Origin: Phycisphaerales bacterium
GTDB lineage: Bacteria > Planctomycetota > Phycisphaerae > Phycisphaerales > UBA1924
NCBI GenBank assembly: GCA_040221175.1
Contig: JAVJVK010000004.1
Span: 542,268-606,267 of the forward strand
Length of the DNA stretch: 64,000 bases
Direction: 5' to 3'
Shown here: positions 15,701 to 23,778 of the stretch, piece by piece
Numbering within the stretch: position 1 is the first letter of the stretch
Layout of the letters: each line of letters starts with the position of its first letter
Notes under the pieces: model-generated
Databases searched by the model: none
Seen by the model: the letters and a program-made list of their open reading frames with translations, nothing else
What the model was told of the DNA's origin: nothing
Translations under genes and position numbers: made by a program

Positions 15701-18208
15701 AAACAGCCGCACCTGCTGACCCTGCGGGCCAACCAGATCCACCGTCAGGTCGCTCACGAAGCTGTGGTTGATGTCCAGCGTCACGTTAACATCGCGCACC
15801 TCGCGAGAATCGCTCACGAGAATCGAATCCACCAGCACGCTCTGATCCGGCACCGTCAGGCCCGGTGCGTCGTAGCTGTTCCCCCGGCTCACGTCTGCGT
15901 CGCCGATGAGCGCCACGTCAAGCCGCAGGTCATAGTTGCCGCGAGACTGCGTCTGACCGCTCGCCGGCACCAGCGGCAGATACGACTCATTGCCGAAGCC
16001 GCTCACGCCCACGTAGTACACGCCCGCGCTGGGCACGAAGTAATCGATGAACGGGTCGTTGCCGAAGAACTGGTCGTTGATCGCCAGTTCCTGGCCCGCC
16101 GCGTCGAACAATCGCAACACGCCGTCCAGCGTGCTGGGCGTGGGAAGCTGCTGCGCCAGCACGCGGGCCGAGATCAGGCCGCCACGCGGAAGATCCAGGC
16201 GATACAGGTCCACGTCCAGCCCACCGAAGACGCCATCGCCAATCGTCCGGCCGGCAAACGTGACCGTGCCGTCACCACCGCCGGGAATGATCGCCGGCGT
16301 CGCCGTCGCCAGGCGGTCGTTCGGCTCGCCGATGCCCGGGGCCAGGATCAACTCGAACTCGTAGATCTCGTCCTCACCGCTCGTCGAATCGCCGTTGAGG
16401 AAATTGCCCTCGTCGTCACGAATCGCCGTGTTGTCGATCGTCAGCCGGTAGTCGTCGATCGCGCTGAGCGAGCCAACGGGCGTCAGCGTCAGCACCGTCC
16501 GCGAGGCGTCCAGCGTCGCGGTCGACAGGTTCACCGTCACCTCGTTGCCGTCGAAGAAGCTCCCATCCCCTCCAGCCCGGATCAGCGAGATCCGGCTCAG
16601 GATGTCGGCCGGCAACGATTGCACCGGCTCGCTGAACGACACCTGCACCTGGTTCACCGGCGAACCGGCGATCTGCCCAGGGCTCACCTGCAGCACCAGC
16701 GGGCCATCAGTCGTGATGATCTGCAACGCCCGGGCCGCGTTCACGCGACCATCGGCCACCACGCGGTCCTGCAACGCCGGAATCGGATCCGACGAGTCAA
16801 TCAGGGCCTGGGCCACCTGCTCGGGCGTCAGATCAGGCCGCACCGTCTTCATCAGGCCGACGATGCCCGCCACGATCGGACCCGAGAAGCTCGTGCCGTC
16901 GATGTACGTGTACTGGCCGTTCACCGCCGTGGTCAGGATCGCCTCGCCCGGCGCCGCCACGTCCACCGTGGTCTCGCCGAAGTTCGAGAAGCCCGCCAAC
17001 TCGTCGCGGTTGTTCGTCGCCGCCACCGACACGATGCCCGGCAGGTTGTACGCCGCCGGATACGCCGTGAACGAGTCGTCGTTGTCGTTGCTGTCGTTGC
17101 CGGCCGAAGCCACGAACGTCGCGCCCGCCGCGATGAAGTCCTCGATCGCCTGACGCTCGAAGTCAAACTCCTCGAACTCCTCGAAGAAGGTCGGCGCGAA
17201 CGCGCCGTAGCTGTTGTTGCTCGCCACGATGTTCGTGCCGCTGTTGATCAGCCCGGTCAGGTACTGGTGGGCCGCGATGATCGCGCCACCCACCAGGGCG
17301 CCCTGCTCGTTGGCGATCTTGATCGGCAGGATCGAGACGTCCCAGTTCACGCCCGCGATGCCGATGCCGTTGTTGCCGACCGCACCGATCGTGCCGGCCA
17401 CCGCCGTGCCGTGACCGCCACCAACCGCCGTGTCGTCCGGGTCGTTGTCGCCGCCGAACTGGCCCGTGCCGCCCGGGCCAAAGGTCGCCGTGCCGAAGTC
17501 CCAGCCACGAACGTCGTCGATGTACCCGTTTCCGTCGTCGTCGATGCCGTTACCCGGAATCTCGCCCGCGTTCGACCAGATGTTGTCCGCAAGGTCCTCG
17601 TGGTACCACTCCACACCCGTATCAACCACCGCGATCACCACGCCGCTCGAACCGGTCGTGACCTCCCACGCTTCCTCGAGCTTGATGTCCGCGCCCGGCG
17701 TGCCCTGCGGCTGGCCCGGGATGGGTTGCCCCTCGTTGTCGATCCACCACGCGCCGTCGTTCAGCGGGTCGTTGGCCACGCGCTGGGGCGCATACGCAAC
17801 GTTTGGCTCAACGTTGATCAGGTTGCCCATCCGCCCCCGGATCCACTCGATCGCCACCTCGTTCAGCGGATCAGGCGTCAGGAACTCGACGAACCGCGTA
17901 CCGCGGTGCATGTACCCGTCGATCGCGATCCCAAGCTCGTTCACCAGCTTGCTGAACTCGGCAGTCAGCGTTTCCTTATTGACAGAGCGATCGAACGTCG
18001 CGATCCACGAATCCTCGATCGCCGCAACCTCGCCGCCCTTCCACGGACGAATCTCCACCCCATCGGGAAGCTCCACCGTCGAAGACAGCAGCACGCGAGG
18101 CTCCAACGCCTCCACGATGGTCGGAACGTCCCCACGACGAGGCGTGGCGGCGCCAGCCAGGCGAAACAGGTCGGTCAGGCGACGGCGAACGGATGGGCTC
18201 GTGGGCAT
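12773..18208 (-). CDS. Giant exported subtilisin-like protease (S8) with proprotein-convertase P-domain
   Basis: This 1,811-aa surface or secreted protease begins with a leader of the LEPR type (EALEPRVLLSS, about residues 35-45), used in this phylum for export of large proteins. The S8 catalytic triad is visible: Asp in AVVDTGVEWYHEDL (about 195), His in GGGHGTAVAG (about 264) and Ser in DGTSFSGPIVAGI (about 439), with oxyanion Asn in ASNNSYG. It is followed by an Ig-like/SbsA-type segment, pre-peptidase C-terminal-like domains, a convertase P-domain (about 783-912, HSFVSDLTVDLVGP and GTWQL-like GVWQLVVRDTKGND), and about 750 residues of beta-rich repeats. The start at 18208 follows TTGGAG. 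It is by far the largest gene here and is flanked by a 327-nt leader region. Confidence 0.93.
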   Translation of the reverse strand: MPTSPSVRRRLTDLFRLAGAATPRRGDVPTIVEALEPRVLLSSTVELPDGVEIRPWKGGEVAAIEDSWIATFDRSVNKETLTAEFSKLVNELGIAIDGYMHRGTRFVEFLTPDPLNEVAIEWIRGRMGNLINVEPNVAYAPQRVANDPLNDGAWWIDNEGQPIPGQPQGTPGADIKLEEAWEVTTGSSGVVIAVVDTGVEWYHEDLADNIWSNAGEIPGNGIDDDGNGYIDDVRGWDFGTATFGPGGTGQFGGDNDPDDTAVGGGHGTAVAGTIGAVGNNGIGIAGVNWDVSILPIKIANEQGALVGGAIIAAHQYLTGLINSGTNIVASNNSYGAFAPTFFEEFEEFDFERQAIEDFIAAGATFVASAGNDSNDNDDSFTAYPAAYNLPGIVSVAATNNRDELAGFSNFGETTVDVAAPGEAILTTAVNGQYTYIDGTSFSGPIVAGIVGLMKTVRPDLTPEQVAQALIDSSDPIPALQDRVVADGRVNAARALQIITTDGPLVLQVSPGQIAGSPVNQVQVSFSEPVQSLPADILSRISLIRAGGDGSFFDGNEVTVNLSTATLDASRTVLTLTPVGSLSAIDDYRLTIDNTAIRDDEGNFLNGDSTSGEDEIYEFELILAPGIGEPNDRLATATPAIIPGGGDGTVTFAGRTIGDGVFGGLDVDLYRLDLPRGGLISARVLAQQLPTPSTLDGVLRLFDAAGQELAINDQFFGNDPFIDYFVPSAGVYYVGVSGFGNESYLPLVPASGQTQSRGNYDLRLDVALIGDADVSRGNSYDAPGLTVPDQSVLVDSILVSDSREVRDVNVTLDINHSFVSDLTVDLVGPQGQQVRLFGGIGADADNVLGAVFDSDATRSILSATAADAPFTGSWRPQGSLDVFDGASAQGVWQLVVRDTKGNDVGSLLGWTLDFVLENDIFGPFELNDTLTTARLIEPSQGTVNINAFLGDGGFGVRDVDLYQFEAAAGSTFSVEATSSGVADLAIRLFDASGNELQSSNPAGELDAAIEGFVFVDGGTYYVGISDSSRAVAPGVYDPTVVGSGADGQSVGAYSLEVQLNSGVSDPGVSLSGDRLSAGVSASGAWGLDGLGIMFGGAEFLAGLNEGRPAFFGLGTDTGAFVNDGAGSSQDVPFNVTSQSTPTVNRVAVSGVTNGFLVNRAISYGAGDNFIAIDVSLTNTTERRISDVLWTEGFNPDQNLSTTGSLFTINDVIDGQPMAVATGSNGLAIALAADPADARANAFFASLSADVRNPQSVLDRMVADPDGLSADLTMALNYDIGDVDPGQTTTMRYFIFLSEQGQEGIAGDNGLQATATNTRADGMRMDTGLLTYDPTSPADDSEGLAGLAYRQYYPEGFANDRASTFVPLTNFTNTDARVVVIVRYEDPSIPLRDQVIFDGMVGANTRSPDALTVTTPELYAMGSDTNVFNPVTGMADGVYKDTPYALEVRSSVPVAATMSHFDFGSSTGEAFSGVASETWSFGSVSIGQGSSDFVTFLNTTGNTTKVSLFLFPLSGQGGQATELVYTLDGYRRGGWNFNNELANGQLAGRITPGDYGVSIVATEPIVAASSSFGNGAGSAKLGEANLGATQGAIAEGQIGQSSESETISVFNPSSSAATVTLQFIFQDGGAIRQTVNVAAGRVSLVNVADIALFPTGTPYGVFYESSQAVVVSSSTRGLGEALSSSTANNAHSLWGFSEGFAPLQGGQVREYLRVYNPGLSDTLLEITFRFTDGSTETFRRVAGASRVSEFNLRNFISQSRFDAASDAGGTGVFYGFTVKSSTGIVAYQGRTDSFFDGSFGTLGVPLGIESGIS

Positions 18209-18535
18209 CGGAATCTCCAACGGCGACGCTCTATAGCGTGACGGCATCTCGATAGGGACGCTTCGGGGCTACTGGCCCCAGCCAAGGCTCGGCCGGGACG
18301 CGCGGGTGGGTCGGTGGGCACGGTCGGCTGCGACACCGAACCATGGTGTGCGGCCCGAGGGACTCATGCCCAAGGGCCGCTCGGAGCGCTCCGCCGGACG
18401 GGGCTGCCCGGCCAGAGTCCGCGATGGCGTCCTCGCCAACCGCCGCTCCCACACAAGCATACGACCGACCGGGTCGCACTGTTGCTCAATCCGCCGCTAG
18501 TGTAGCCGCATCCGCCAACCCAGCAGCCGCCCCCC
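18209..18535. other. Intergenic region upstream of the subtilase gene
   Basis: This is 327 nt without a convincing gene. It should contain the promoter of the minus-strand subtilase. CTATAG at about 18230-18235 could serve as a -10 element, but no matching -35 is seen. Several GC-rich inverted segments occur, such as CCGAG...CTCGG around 18354-18383, without a T run. I do not recognise a riboswitch, SRP, RNase P or tmRNA signature. Confidence 0.4.
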
Positions 18536-19819
18536 TCACCCCAGGGCCACCCCCGCCAACTCCAGCAACATCGAAGCCTGGCGCTCGCTCGCGCCCCGCT
18601 GCTCAGCCACGCATTGCAGCGCCGCCGCCGACATCGAATCCCGCACGCCCCCATCCCCGAACAAATCCTCAATCACCCCGCGCAGCCCCGCCGCGTCCAC
18701 CACCCGCAAGGCGCCAGCCGCGCCCAGGACGCCCACCACCGTCGCAAAATTGGCATGGGCAGGCCCCGTCACCACCGGCCGCCCAAGCGCCGCAGGCTCC
18801 ATCGGGTCGCTCCCCTGCACCGGCCCATCCACAGGCCCGAAGCTCCGCCCCACCACCACCACGTCCGCCAGCTCGTACGCCGCCCCGAGCTCACCCAGCG
18901 TGTCCAGCAGGAATCGATCTCCCCCACTCGCAACACCCGCCGAACGCCGAACGCACCCCGGCAACGCCGCCGCCGCCTCGTCGAAACGCTCGGGCTTCCG
19001 CGGCGCGCACACCAGCTGCACCCCGTCCGGACATGCCGCATCCAGCAGCGCCTCCTCCCCGGGACCCGTACTACCGGCCACCAGCACCGGCCGACTCCGA
19101 TCAATCCCCATCGCCGCCGCCAGCCCCGCCGCCCGATCAGACACGTCGCCGGGGTACGGATCCGGTGCCGAATCCCACTTCAAGCTGCCCGTCACCCGCA
19201 CCCGCTCCGCCGGCACGCCCATCGCAACGAACCGGCGTGCATACGTCTCGTCCTGGGCCCCCACCGCGGCCAGAGATCCGAACGCACCCTTCAGCACCGG
19301 CCGCAGCTTGCGATACCCAGAAAACGAACGCTCGCTGATCCGTCCATTGATCACCGCCACAGGCACGCCCCGCTTCCGACACGCCGCCACGAAGTTCGGC
19401 CACAACTCCAGCTCCGCCAGCCCAACCACGTCCGGCCGCACCGCGTCCAGAAATCGCCGCACCGCAAACGTCGCGTCCAGCGGATACCGCCGCACGTCGC
19501 ACGTGGCCCCATACAACTCCCGCGCCCGCGCCAGCCCCGTATCCGTCGTCGCCGTCACGATCACACGCGCCCGTGGCGTCAGCAGCGGCACCAACGCCCG
19601 CACCGCGTTGGTTTCCCCGACCGACACCGTGTGCAGCATCACCCGAGGCCGGCCATCCTCGTCCTTGCCCGGCAGCGGCTCGATCCGCCCGAAACGCTCA
19701 CCCCAGCCCCCGCGCGCCTTGCGGGCCCACCACGGCGCCGTCGCCGCCGCCACACCCAGGTACACCGCGTTGGTCACCGCCCCGATCACGCCCCAGAGTA
19801 GCCGACAACCCCCAATCAC
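18536..19819 (-). CDS. kdtA: 3-deoxy-D-manno-octulosonate (Kdo) transferase, GT30 family
   Basis: This enzyme transfers Kdo from CMP-Kdo to lipid A at the cytoplasmic face of the inner membrane. Family landmarks are HTVSVGETNAVRALVPLL with the catalytic Glu, TATTDTGLARA, PLDATFAVRRFLDAVRPD, LAELELWPNF and VINGRISERSFSGYR, then the second Rossmann domain with VAGSTGPGEE and VVVGRSFG. An N-terminal membrane anchor is seen (GVIGAVTNAVYLGVAAA). The frame runs far upstream to 20158, overlapping the divergent TraT-like gene. GTG at 19819, or the GTG at 19789, fits the family start better. Together with lpxA at 41 kb, it indicates an LPS outer membrane. Confidence 0.93.
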   Translation of the reverse strand: MIGGCRLLWGVIGAVTNAVYLGVAAATAPWWARKARGGWGERFGRIEPLPGKDEDGRPRVMLHTVSVGETNAVRALVPLLTPRARVIVTATTDTGLARARELYGATCDVRRYPLDATFAVRRFLDAVRPDVVGLAELELWPNFVAACRKRGVPVAVINGRISERSFSGYRKLRPVLKGAFGSLAAVGAQDETYARRFVAMGVPAERVRVTGSLKWDSAPDPYPGDVSDRAAGLAAAMGIDRSRPVLVAGSTGPGEEALLDAACPDGVQLVCAPRKPERFDEAAAALPGCVRRSAGVASGGDRFLLDTLGELGAAYELADVVVVGRSFGPVDGPVQGSDPMEPAALGRPVVTGPAHANFATVVGVLGAAGALRVVDAAGLRGVIEDLFGDGGVRDSMSAAALQCVAEQRGASERQASMLLELAGVALG

Positions 19820-19961
19820 CCCTGCGCGTCTCGCCAGCCGATCACGCTCTCTCCAACATGCCGGCGCCGAGGAGGCACGCCCGCCGGCACACCTAGGGAT
19901 ACCCTGCGAAGGGAAACCGCCAGATCCGACGGGAATCAGGAACATCGTGAAGGAGTCCGAG

Positions 19962-20807
19962 ATGCACAAGAACGCCCGCACAATCCTGCTCGCGGCCACC
20001 CTCGCCGCCGGCATGCTTGCCATGGCCACCACCTCCGGCTGCACCGCCGCCGCCCGGGGCCTGGGCAAGATGACCGCAAACAAGTACGCCAGCGCCCAGT
20101 CGGGCACCGTCTGGGTCGTCCCCCCGCCCCAGCTCGAGCCCCCCGCTCCCGAAGACAAGACCGTCTACATCTCCTACCAGAACATCTCCGACGCCGACGT
20201 CGACCTCACCCAACTCCTCCGGGACGCCGCATCTGCCCAGGGCTGGCAGCTCGTCTCCAACCCCCAGGAAGCAACCTACCGCCTCCGCGCTCGTACCCGC
20301 TTCTTCGGCGAGGTCGAACCCGAGTCCGGCGGCGCCAGCGCCGCACGCGCCATGGGCTGGATCAGCGGCGCCGCCGTCGGCGTGGGCACCTATGCCCTCG
20401 TCGAAAGCGCAACCGACAGCTGGGCCGCGGGCGCCGCAACCGGCGCAGCCGCGGGCGGCCTCGTTGGCCTGGGCATGACCAACGCGTCCAAGGTCCGCGA
20501 GTGGGCCCTCATCACCGACTTCGTCCTCGAGGAGTACAGCCCCGATCCCATCGAGTTCGAGCTCCTCGCCGACAGCGATTCCTCCAGCACCACCACCGCC
20601 GGCGTCGGGTCAGGCCGGGCCGCCGACGGCGGCGCCACCAGCCAGCGCACCGGCACCAGCGCCACCATGACGCGCACCAGCAACTACTTCCCCCACGGCG
20701 TCCGCCTCAGCGCATGGGCCAACCAGATGAACATGAAGGAAGGCGAGGCCATGCCCCTCATCCGCGAGCGCCTCGAGAACGTCGTCAAGCAGATGCTGCC
20801 ACAGTAA
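19962..20807 (+). CDS. TraT-family outer-membrane lipoprotein
   Basis: This 281-aa lipoprotein (signal MHKNARTILLAATLAAGMLA, Cys in ATTSGC at about residue 27) matches TraT by eye along its length: TVWVVPP, KTVYISYQNISD, AASAQGWQLVSNPQEATY, a Gly/Ala-rich hydrophobic central segment (GAAVGVGTYALVES, GAATGAAAGGLVGLG), WALITDFVLEE, and a C-terminal YFPHGVRLSAWANQMNM-type segment. TraT is known from F-like plasmids, where it blocks mating-pair formation and gives serum resistance. Chromosomal homologues are usually uncharacterised. AAGGAG precedes the ATG. No conjugation genes are nearby, so the name indicates family only. Confidence 0.8.
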   Translation: MHKNARTILLAATLAAGMLAMATTSGCTAAARGLGKMTANKYASAQSGTVWVVPPPQLEPPAPEDKTVYISYQNISDADVDLTQLLRDAASAQGWQLVSNPQEATYRLRARTRFFGEVEPESGGASAARAMGWISGAAVGVGTYALVESATDSWAAGAATGAAAGGLVGLGMTNASKVREWALITDFVLEEYSPDPIEFELLADSDSSSTTTAGVGSGRAADGGATSQRTGTSATMTRTSNYFPHGVRLSAWANQMNMKEGEAMPLIRERLENVVKQMLPQ

Positions 20808-20858
20808 TCCCGGCGCGACCACACCAAACACTCGCTGAGAAACACTTCACGATCCACC

Positions 20859-20887
20859 GGGCCCGGCAGGCACACCCTGACGGGCCC
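20859..20887 (+). terminator. Probable terminator after the TraT-like gene
   Basis: GGGCCCGGCAGG (20859-20870) and CCCTGACGGGCCC (20875-20887) form a hairpin with one mismatch, followed by TTGTCTTG. It lies about 50 nt after the TraT-like stop and before the next start, so it should separate the two plus-strand genes. Confidence 0.5.
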
Positions 20888-20921
20888 TTGTCTTGCGCCC
20901 GCGCACCCATAGCCTGCTCCC

Positions 20922-21743
20922 ATGACCGCAAAACCCCCACGCAACATCGGCGTCCTGCATCCCGGCGCCATGGGCGCCGCCGTCGCGCACGCACTGGCAT
21001 CCAACAACCACGGCGTGGGCTGGTGCGCCAAGGGCCGAAGCAAGGCAACCACCCTGCGCGCCTCAGGCCTCCGCGAGTTCGGCTCGCTGCTCGACCTCTG
21101 CCTCTGGGCCGACACCATCATCAGCATCGTCCCGCCCCACGCCGCCATCGCCACCGCACGAGACGTCGCAGCCGTCGGCTTCCAGGGGCTTTACGTCGAT
21201 GCAAACGCCATCAGCCCCGCCACCGCCGCCACCGTGAAGGCCACCGTCGAGCAATCCGGCGCAACCTACGTCGACGGCGGCATCATCGGACCACCACCGG
21301 CCAAGGGCCAGACCAGCCGGCTCTACCTGTCAGGCAAGAAGGCCGCCGACGTCGCCCCACTCTTCGAAGGCTCCTCCTTCGAAGCGCCCGTGCTGCCAGG
21401 TCCGGGAGACTTCACCGCAAGCGCCCTCAAGATGGTCTACGCAGCATGGACAAAAGGCAGCGCCGCCATGCTCATGGCCACCGCCCAGGCAGCCGAAGGC
21501 CTTGGCGTGCTCGAAGCCCTCCAATCCGAATGGGAGCACTCCGCCCCGGAAATCGCCAGGCGATACGAACGCACCAGCGACGCCGTCGGCCCCAAGGCCT
21601 GGCGTTACGTCGGAGAAATGCTCGAAATCGCCTCCACGCTCGAGGCCACCGGCCAGCCCGCCGGCTTCCATCACGCCGCCGCCAGGGTCTACGAGCGCAT
21701 CGCCGAAACGCACCCGCGCGAGACCGACAACGCAAGCGCCTGA
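20922..21743 (+). CDS. NAD(P)-dependent dehydrogenase of the 6PGDH/beta-hydroxyacid type with DUF1932 domain
   Basis: The N-terminal Rossmann domain begins IGVLHPGAMGAAVAHALA (residues 8-25, GxGxMG-like with HPG). The C-terminal half (about 165-260) carries the all-helical DUF1932 region (DFTASALKMVYAAWTKGSAAML, with the Lys typical of this superfamily's active site). Related enzymes act on 3-hydroxyacids or are of unknown substrate. It follows the TraT-like gene after a hairpin and ends 1 nt from the convergent acidic protein gene, leaving no room for a separate terminator. Confidence 0.85.
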   Translation: MTAKPPRNIGVLHPGAMGAAVAHALASNNHGVGWCAKGRSKATTLRASGLREFGSLLDLCLWADTIISIVPPHAAIATARDVAAVGFQGLYVDANAISPATAATVKATVEQSGATYVDGGIIGPPPAKGQTSRLYLSGKKAADVAPLFEGSSFEAPVLPGPGDFTASALKMVYAAWTKGSAAMLMATAQAAEGLGVLEALQSEWEHSAPEIARRYERTSDAVGPKAWRYVGEMLEIASTLEATGQPAGFHHAAARVYERIAETHPRETDNASA

Positions 21744-21744
21744 C

Positions 21745-22527
21745 TCACGCCACCAGCGACGGATTCTCCTCGCACAGCGTCGTCGTGCCATCCTCCGAGA
21801 AGCTCACCGCGACGAATCCCGGCAATCCGAAACGCCCGAACCGGTGCGCGGTCACCCGATACAGCACGCGCTTCGTGTTCGGCGGCAGGCTTGCATCCCG
21901 AATGAACGGCATGCCCATGTCGCACAGATACTCCCACCGACCCTTCCCGATCCGGCGGTGCACCACGTAGTGAATCGGCAGCTTGCCCGAACGCTTCGCC
22001 GCTTCCTGGTCGTGCTCGTCACGCTCGGGAAAGCACACGAACCCGATCTGCAACTGACCGTTCTGCCACATCTGCACGCCAAACCGCCGCGGCGTCGGAA
22101 CCGGCTCGCCGTCATCCTCCACCACAGGCTCGGGCCGCTCCCACTCGCCAAGCGGACACTCCAGCACCGTCTCCAACTCGGCCTCGAGCTTCCGCATGCC
22201 CTGCATCATCACCCGATACTGCGTGTGCGGGTCCAGCGTGGCCGGGTCGGCCTCCATCAAGTCCTCGCTCACCGGCTCGGGCCCCTCCGGCCCGCCATCC
22301 AGTTCCGCGATCATCGACTCGAGTTCGCACAGGATCTCGGCCAGGTCATACAGCTTCTCGGGGTCGTCTTCCATCCCCCCCAGCGCATCCTCCATGTCGT
22401 CCAGCTTCTCGACTAGCCAGTCCATGATCCGCACATACCCCGGCGTCGCCTCGGGCAACGAATCCAACGCCAGCCGAATCTCGCCCCGCTCGCCGTTAAG
22501 TCCAGGATTCTCGGTCGTTCCAGCCAT
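21745..22527 (-). CDS. Uncharacterised acidic protein
   Basis: This 260-aa soluble protein has a very acidic helical N-terminal half (DWLVEKLDDMEDALGGMEDD; ILCELESMIAELDGG) and a more mixed, probably beta-rich second half (FGVQMWQNGQLQIGFVCFPE; GRWEYLCDMGMPFIRD; FGRFGLPGFVAVSF). No membrane segment, signal or known motif is seen, and I do not recognise the family. The start is supported by CGGAG at good spacing. Composition matches its neighbours. Confidence 0.7.
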   Translation of the reverse strand: MAGTTENPGLNGERGEIRLALDSLPEATPGYVRIMDWLVEKLDDMEDALGGMEDDPEKLYDLAEILCELESMIAELDGGPEGPEPVSEDLMEADPATLDPHTQYRVMMQGMRKLEAELETVLECPLGEWERPEPVVEDDGEPVPTPRRFGVQMWQNGQLQIGFVCFPERDEHDQEAAKRSGKLPIHYVVHRRIGKGRWEYLCDMGMPFIRDASLPPNTKRVLYRVTAHRFGRFGLPGFVAVSFSEDGTTTLCEENPSLVA

Positions 22528-22854
22528 GCCAAGCTCCGATAGTGCCGTTAATCCCAGCGGCTTCCACCGCCTGCACCACCTGTATCGGCAAGCCCCCCAC
22601 CCAACTCCAATTCGATCTCAACCCTTTAGCACCCGATTCGGGCACGATTGAACGCCGCCCGAGGCTCCAACGAATTCCTCCTCCGCGACCTCCGCGCTCG
22701 AAAAACTCGCACCCACCACCACCGAAGCGCGCAACCTGCCGGCGCTCCACGAGAAACGGCTTGACGCCGCAAGCCGTTGCCATAACTTCAGATCATGCTC
22801 GACGAGAATCTCAATCCGATCCGCACGCCAATCCACGAACGAAATAAACAGCGC
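22528..22854. other. Intergenic region without a recognised gene
   Basis: This is 327 nt between two minus-strand genes. It is relatively A+T-richer than the surroundings, especially 22780-22855. Short frames on both strands have low-complexity, Pro/Arg-rich translations and no ribosome-binding site, so they are not called. No exact DnaA box (TTATCCACA) was found on reading, although the region lies close to the base-skew switch. It should contain the promoter of the acidic protein gene and the 3' flank of the acyltransferase unit. Confidence 0.4.
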
Positions 22855-23580
22855 TCACGCCTCGACGCCCCAGCCGGTCCAGGCCTCGTACCGGGCCTGA
22901 AGGTCGGCTGCTACCTCCCCGGGACCCTGCTCACGCCCATACTCAATCGGGGGCATCACGCGAATCCGGGGCCGGCTGGTTCGCGCCAGGGCGCCCCACG
23001 CCGTCGGCGCCATCGCCGCGTCCTCGATCACGATCGGCAGCACGCGAGCCCCGCTCCGGCGGATCAACAAACCGACCCCGGCCTGGAACGGCCGCAAGGT
23101 CTGAGGCTTCCGCTCGATCCCACCCTCGGGGAACAACCCCAGCACCCCGCCGATCGAAAGGTGCCGCAGCGCCTCCCGCACCCCCGCCGGGTCGCTGTTG
23201 GCCCGATCCACGAAGATGATCCGGCCAAACCGCCACAGCCACTCCCCCGCCGGGTGCCGCATGTCGGCGGCCATCATCCACCTGGGCTCGAACGGCAGCA
23301 CCGACTGGACCAGCAGCGGATCGACCCCCGACGCGTGGTTGGCCACCACGATCAAGGGGCCCACGCCCTCCAGCCCCCCGCCGGGGATGAACTCGGGGAT
23401 ATTCTCCCGCCCCTCCAGCCGCGGCGGATGCCGCAGCCGCACGTACCCGCGGATCACGTGGTACGCCAGGTTCCCCAGCACGTCATCGCCGCGCGGCCCG
23501 CCCAGCAGCCGGCCGGCCGCCATGGCCACGCCAAGCCACAACACGAGCGCCAGGATGAGCCAGAAAAGCCAGGGGGGCAT
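22855..23580 (-). CDS. plsC: 1-acyl-sn-glycerol-3-phosphate acyltransferase family protein
   Basis: This is a PlsC-type acyltransferase: an N-terminal membrane helix (LFWLILALVLWLGVAMAAG) and the acyltransferase motifs in order, NHASGVD (the H(x)4D catalytic pair, about residue 83), FVDRANSD, LFPEGGIERK (glycerophosphate binding) and LPIVIEDAA. It makes phosphatidic acid from lysophosphatidic acid at the inner membrane, although relatives also acylate other lipids. Length (241 aa) is normal. It lies downstream of, and probably separate from, the feo genes, 45 nt beyond the small membrane ORF. Confidence 0.88.
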   Translation of the reverse strand: MPPWLFWLILALVLWLGVAMAAGRLLGGPRGDDVLGNLAYHVIRGYVRLRHPPRLEGRENIPEFIPGGGLEGVGPLIVVANHASGVDPLLVQSVLPFEPRWMMAADMRHPAGEWLWRFGRIIFVDRANSDPAGVREALRHLSIGGVLGLFPEGGIERKPQTLRPFQAGVGLLIRRSGARVLPIVIEDAAMAPTAWGALARTSRPRIRVMPPIEYGREQGPGEVAADLQARYEAWTGWGVEA

Positions 23581-23625
23581 GAGGGCAACAGGTTAGCACC
23601 CATTAGGTTCAGTTGCGAGCCAGAG

Positions 23626-23763
23626 CTACCGCTTCGGCGCCGAGATCGTCAGCCCGGTGCGCTTCTTCGGGCGCTTGGCCGGCCGCACCGCGCGCACCAT
23701 CACCGCGATGGCCCCTGCCGCCGCCAGCGTCACCACCCAGAACTGCCAGTCACCCCACGGCAC
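23626..23763 (-). CDS. 45-residue membrane peptide downstream of feoB
   Basis: A GTG-initiated frame encodes MPWGDWQFWVVTLAAAGAI, then AVMVRAVRPAKRPKKRTG and SAPKR. It has one membrane helix followed by a strongly basic tail. It begins 15 nt after the feoB stop on the same strand. Short one-helix proteins after feoB are known in many bacteria, often Cys-rich (FeoB-associated); this one has no Cys, so it is only positionally similar. It is too short for routine gene finding, but hydrophobic coding and spacing support it. Confidence 0.55.
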   Translation of the reverse strand: MPWGDWQFWVVTLAAAGAIAVMVRAVRPAKRPKKRTGLTISAPKR

Positions 23764-23778
23764 GGCTCAGCCCACCAA

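Noticed and set aside
18209-18535. Structured RNA (SRP, RNase P, tmRNA or riboswitch)
   Set aside because: None of the known core motifs is present; the GC-rich inverted segments are short and common in this DNA.
22542-22847. A 101-codon plus-strand frame in the gap before plsC
   Set aside because: It gives a Pro/Arg-rich translation with no ribosome-binding site or conservation clue.
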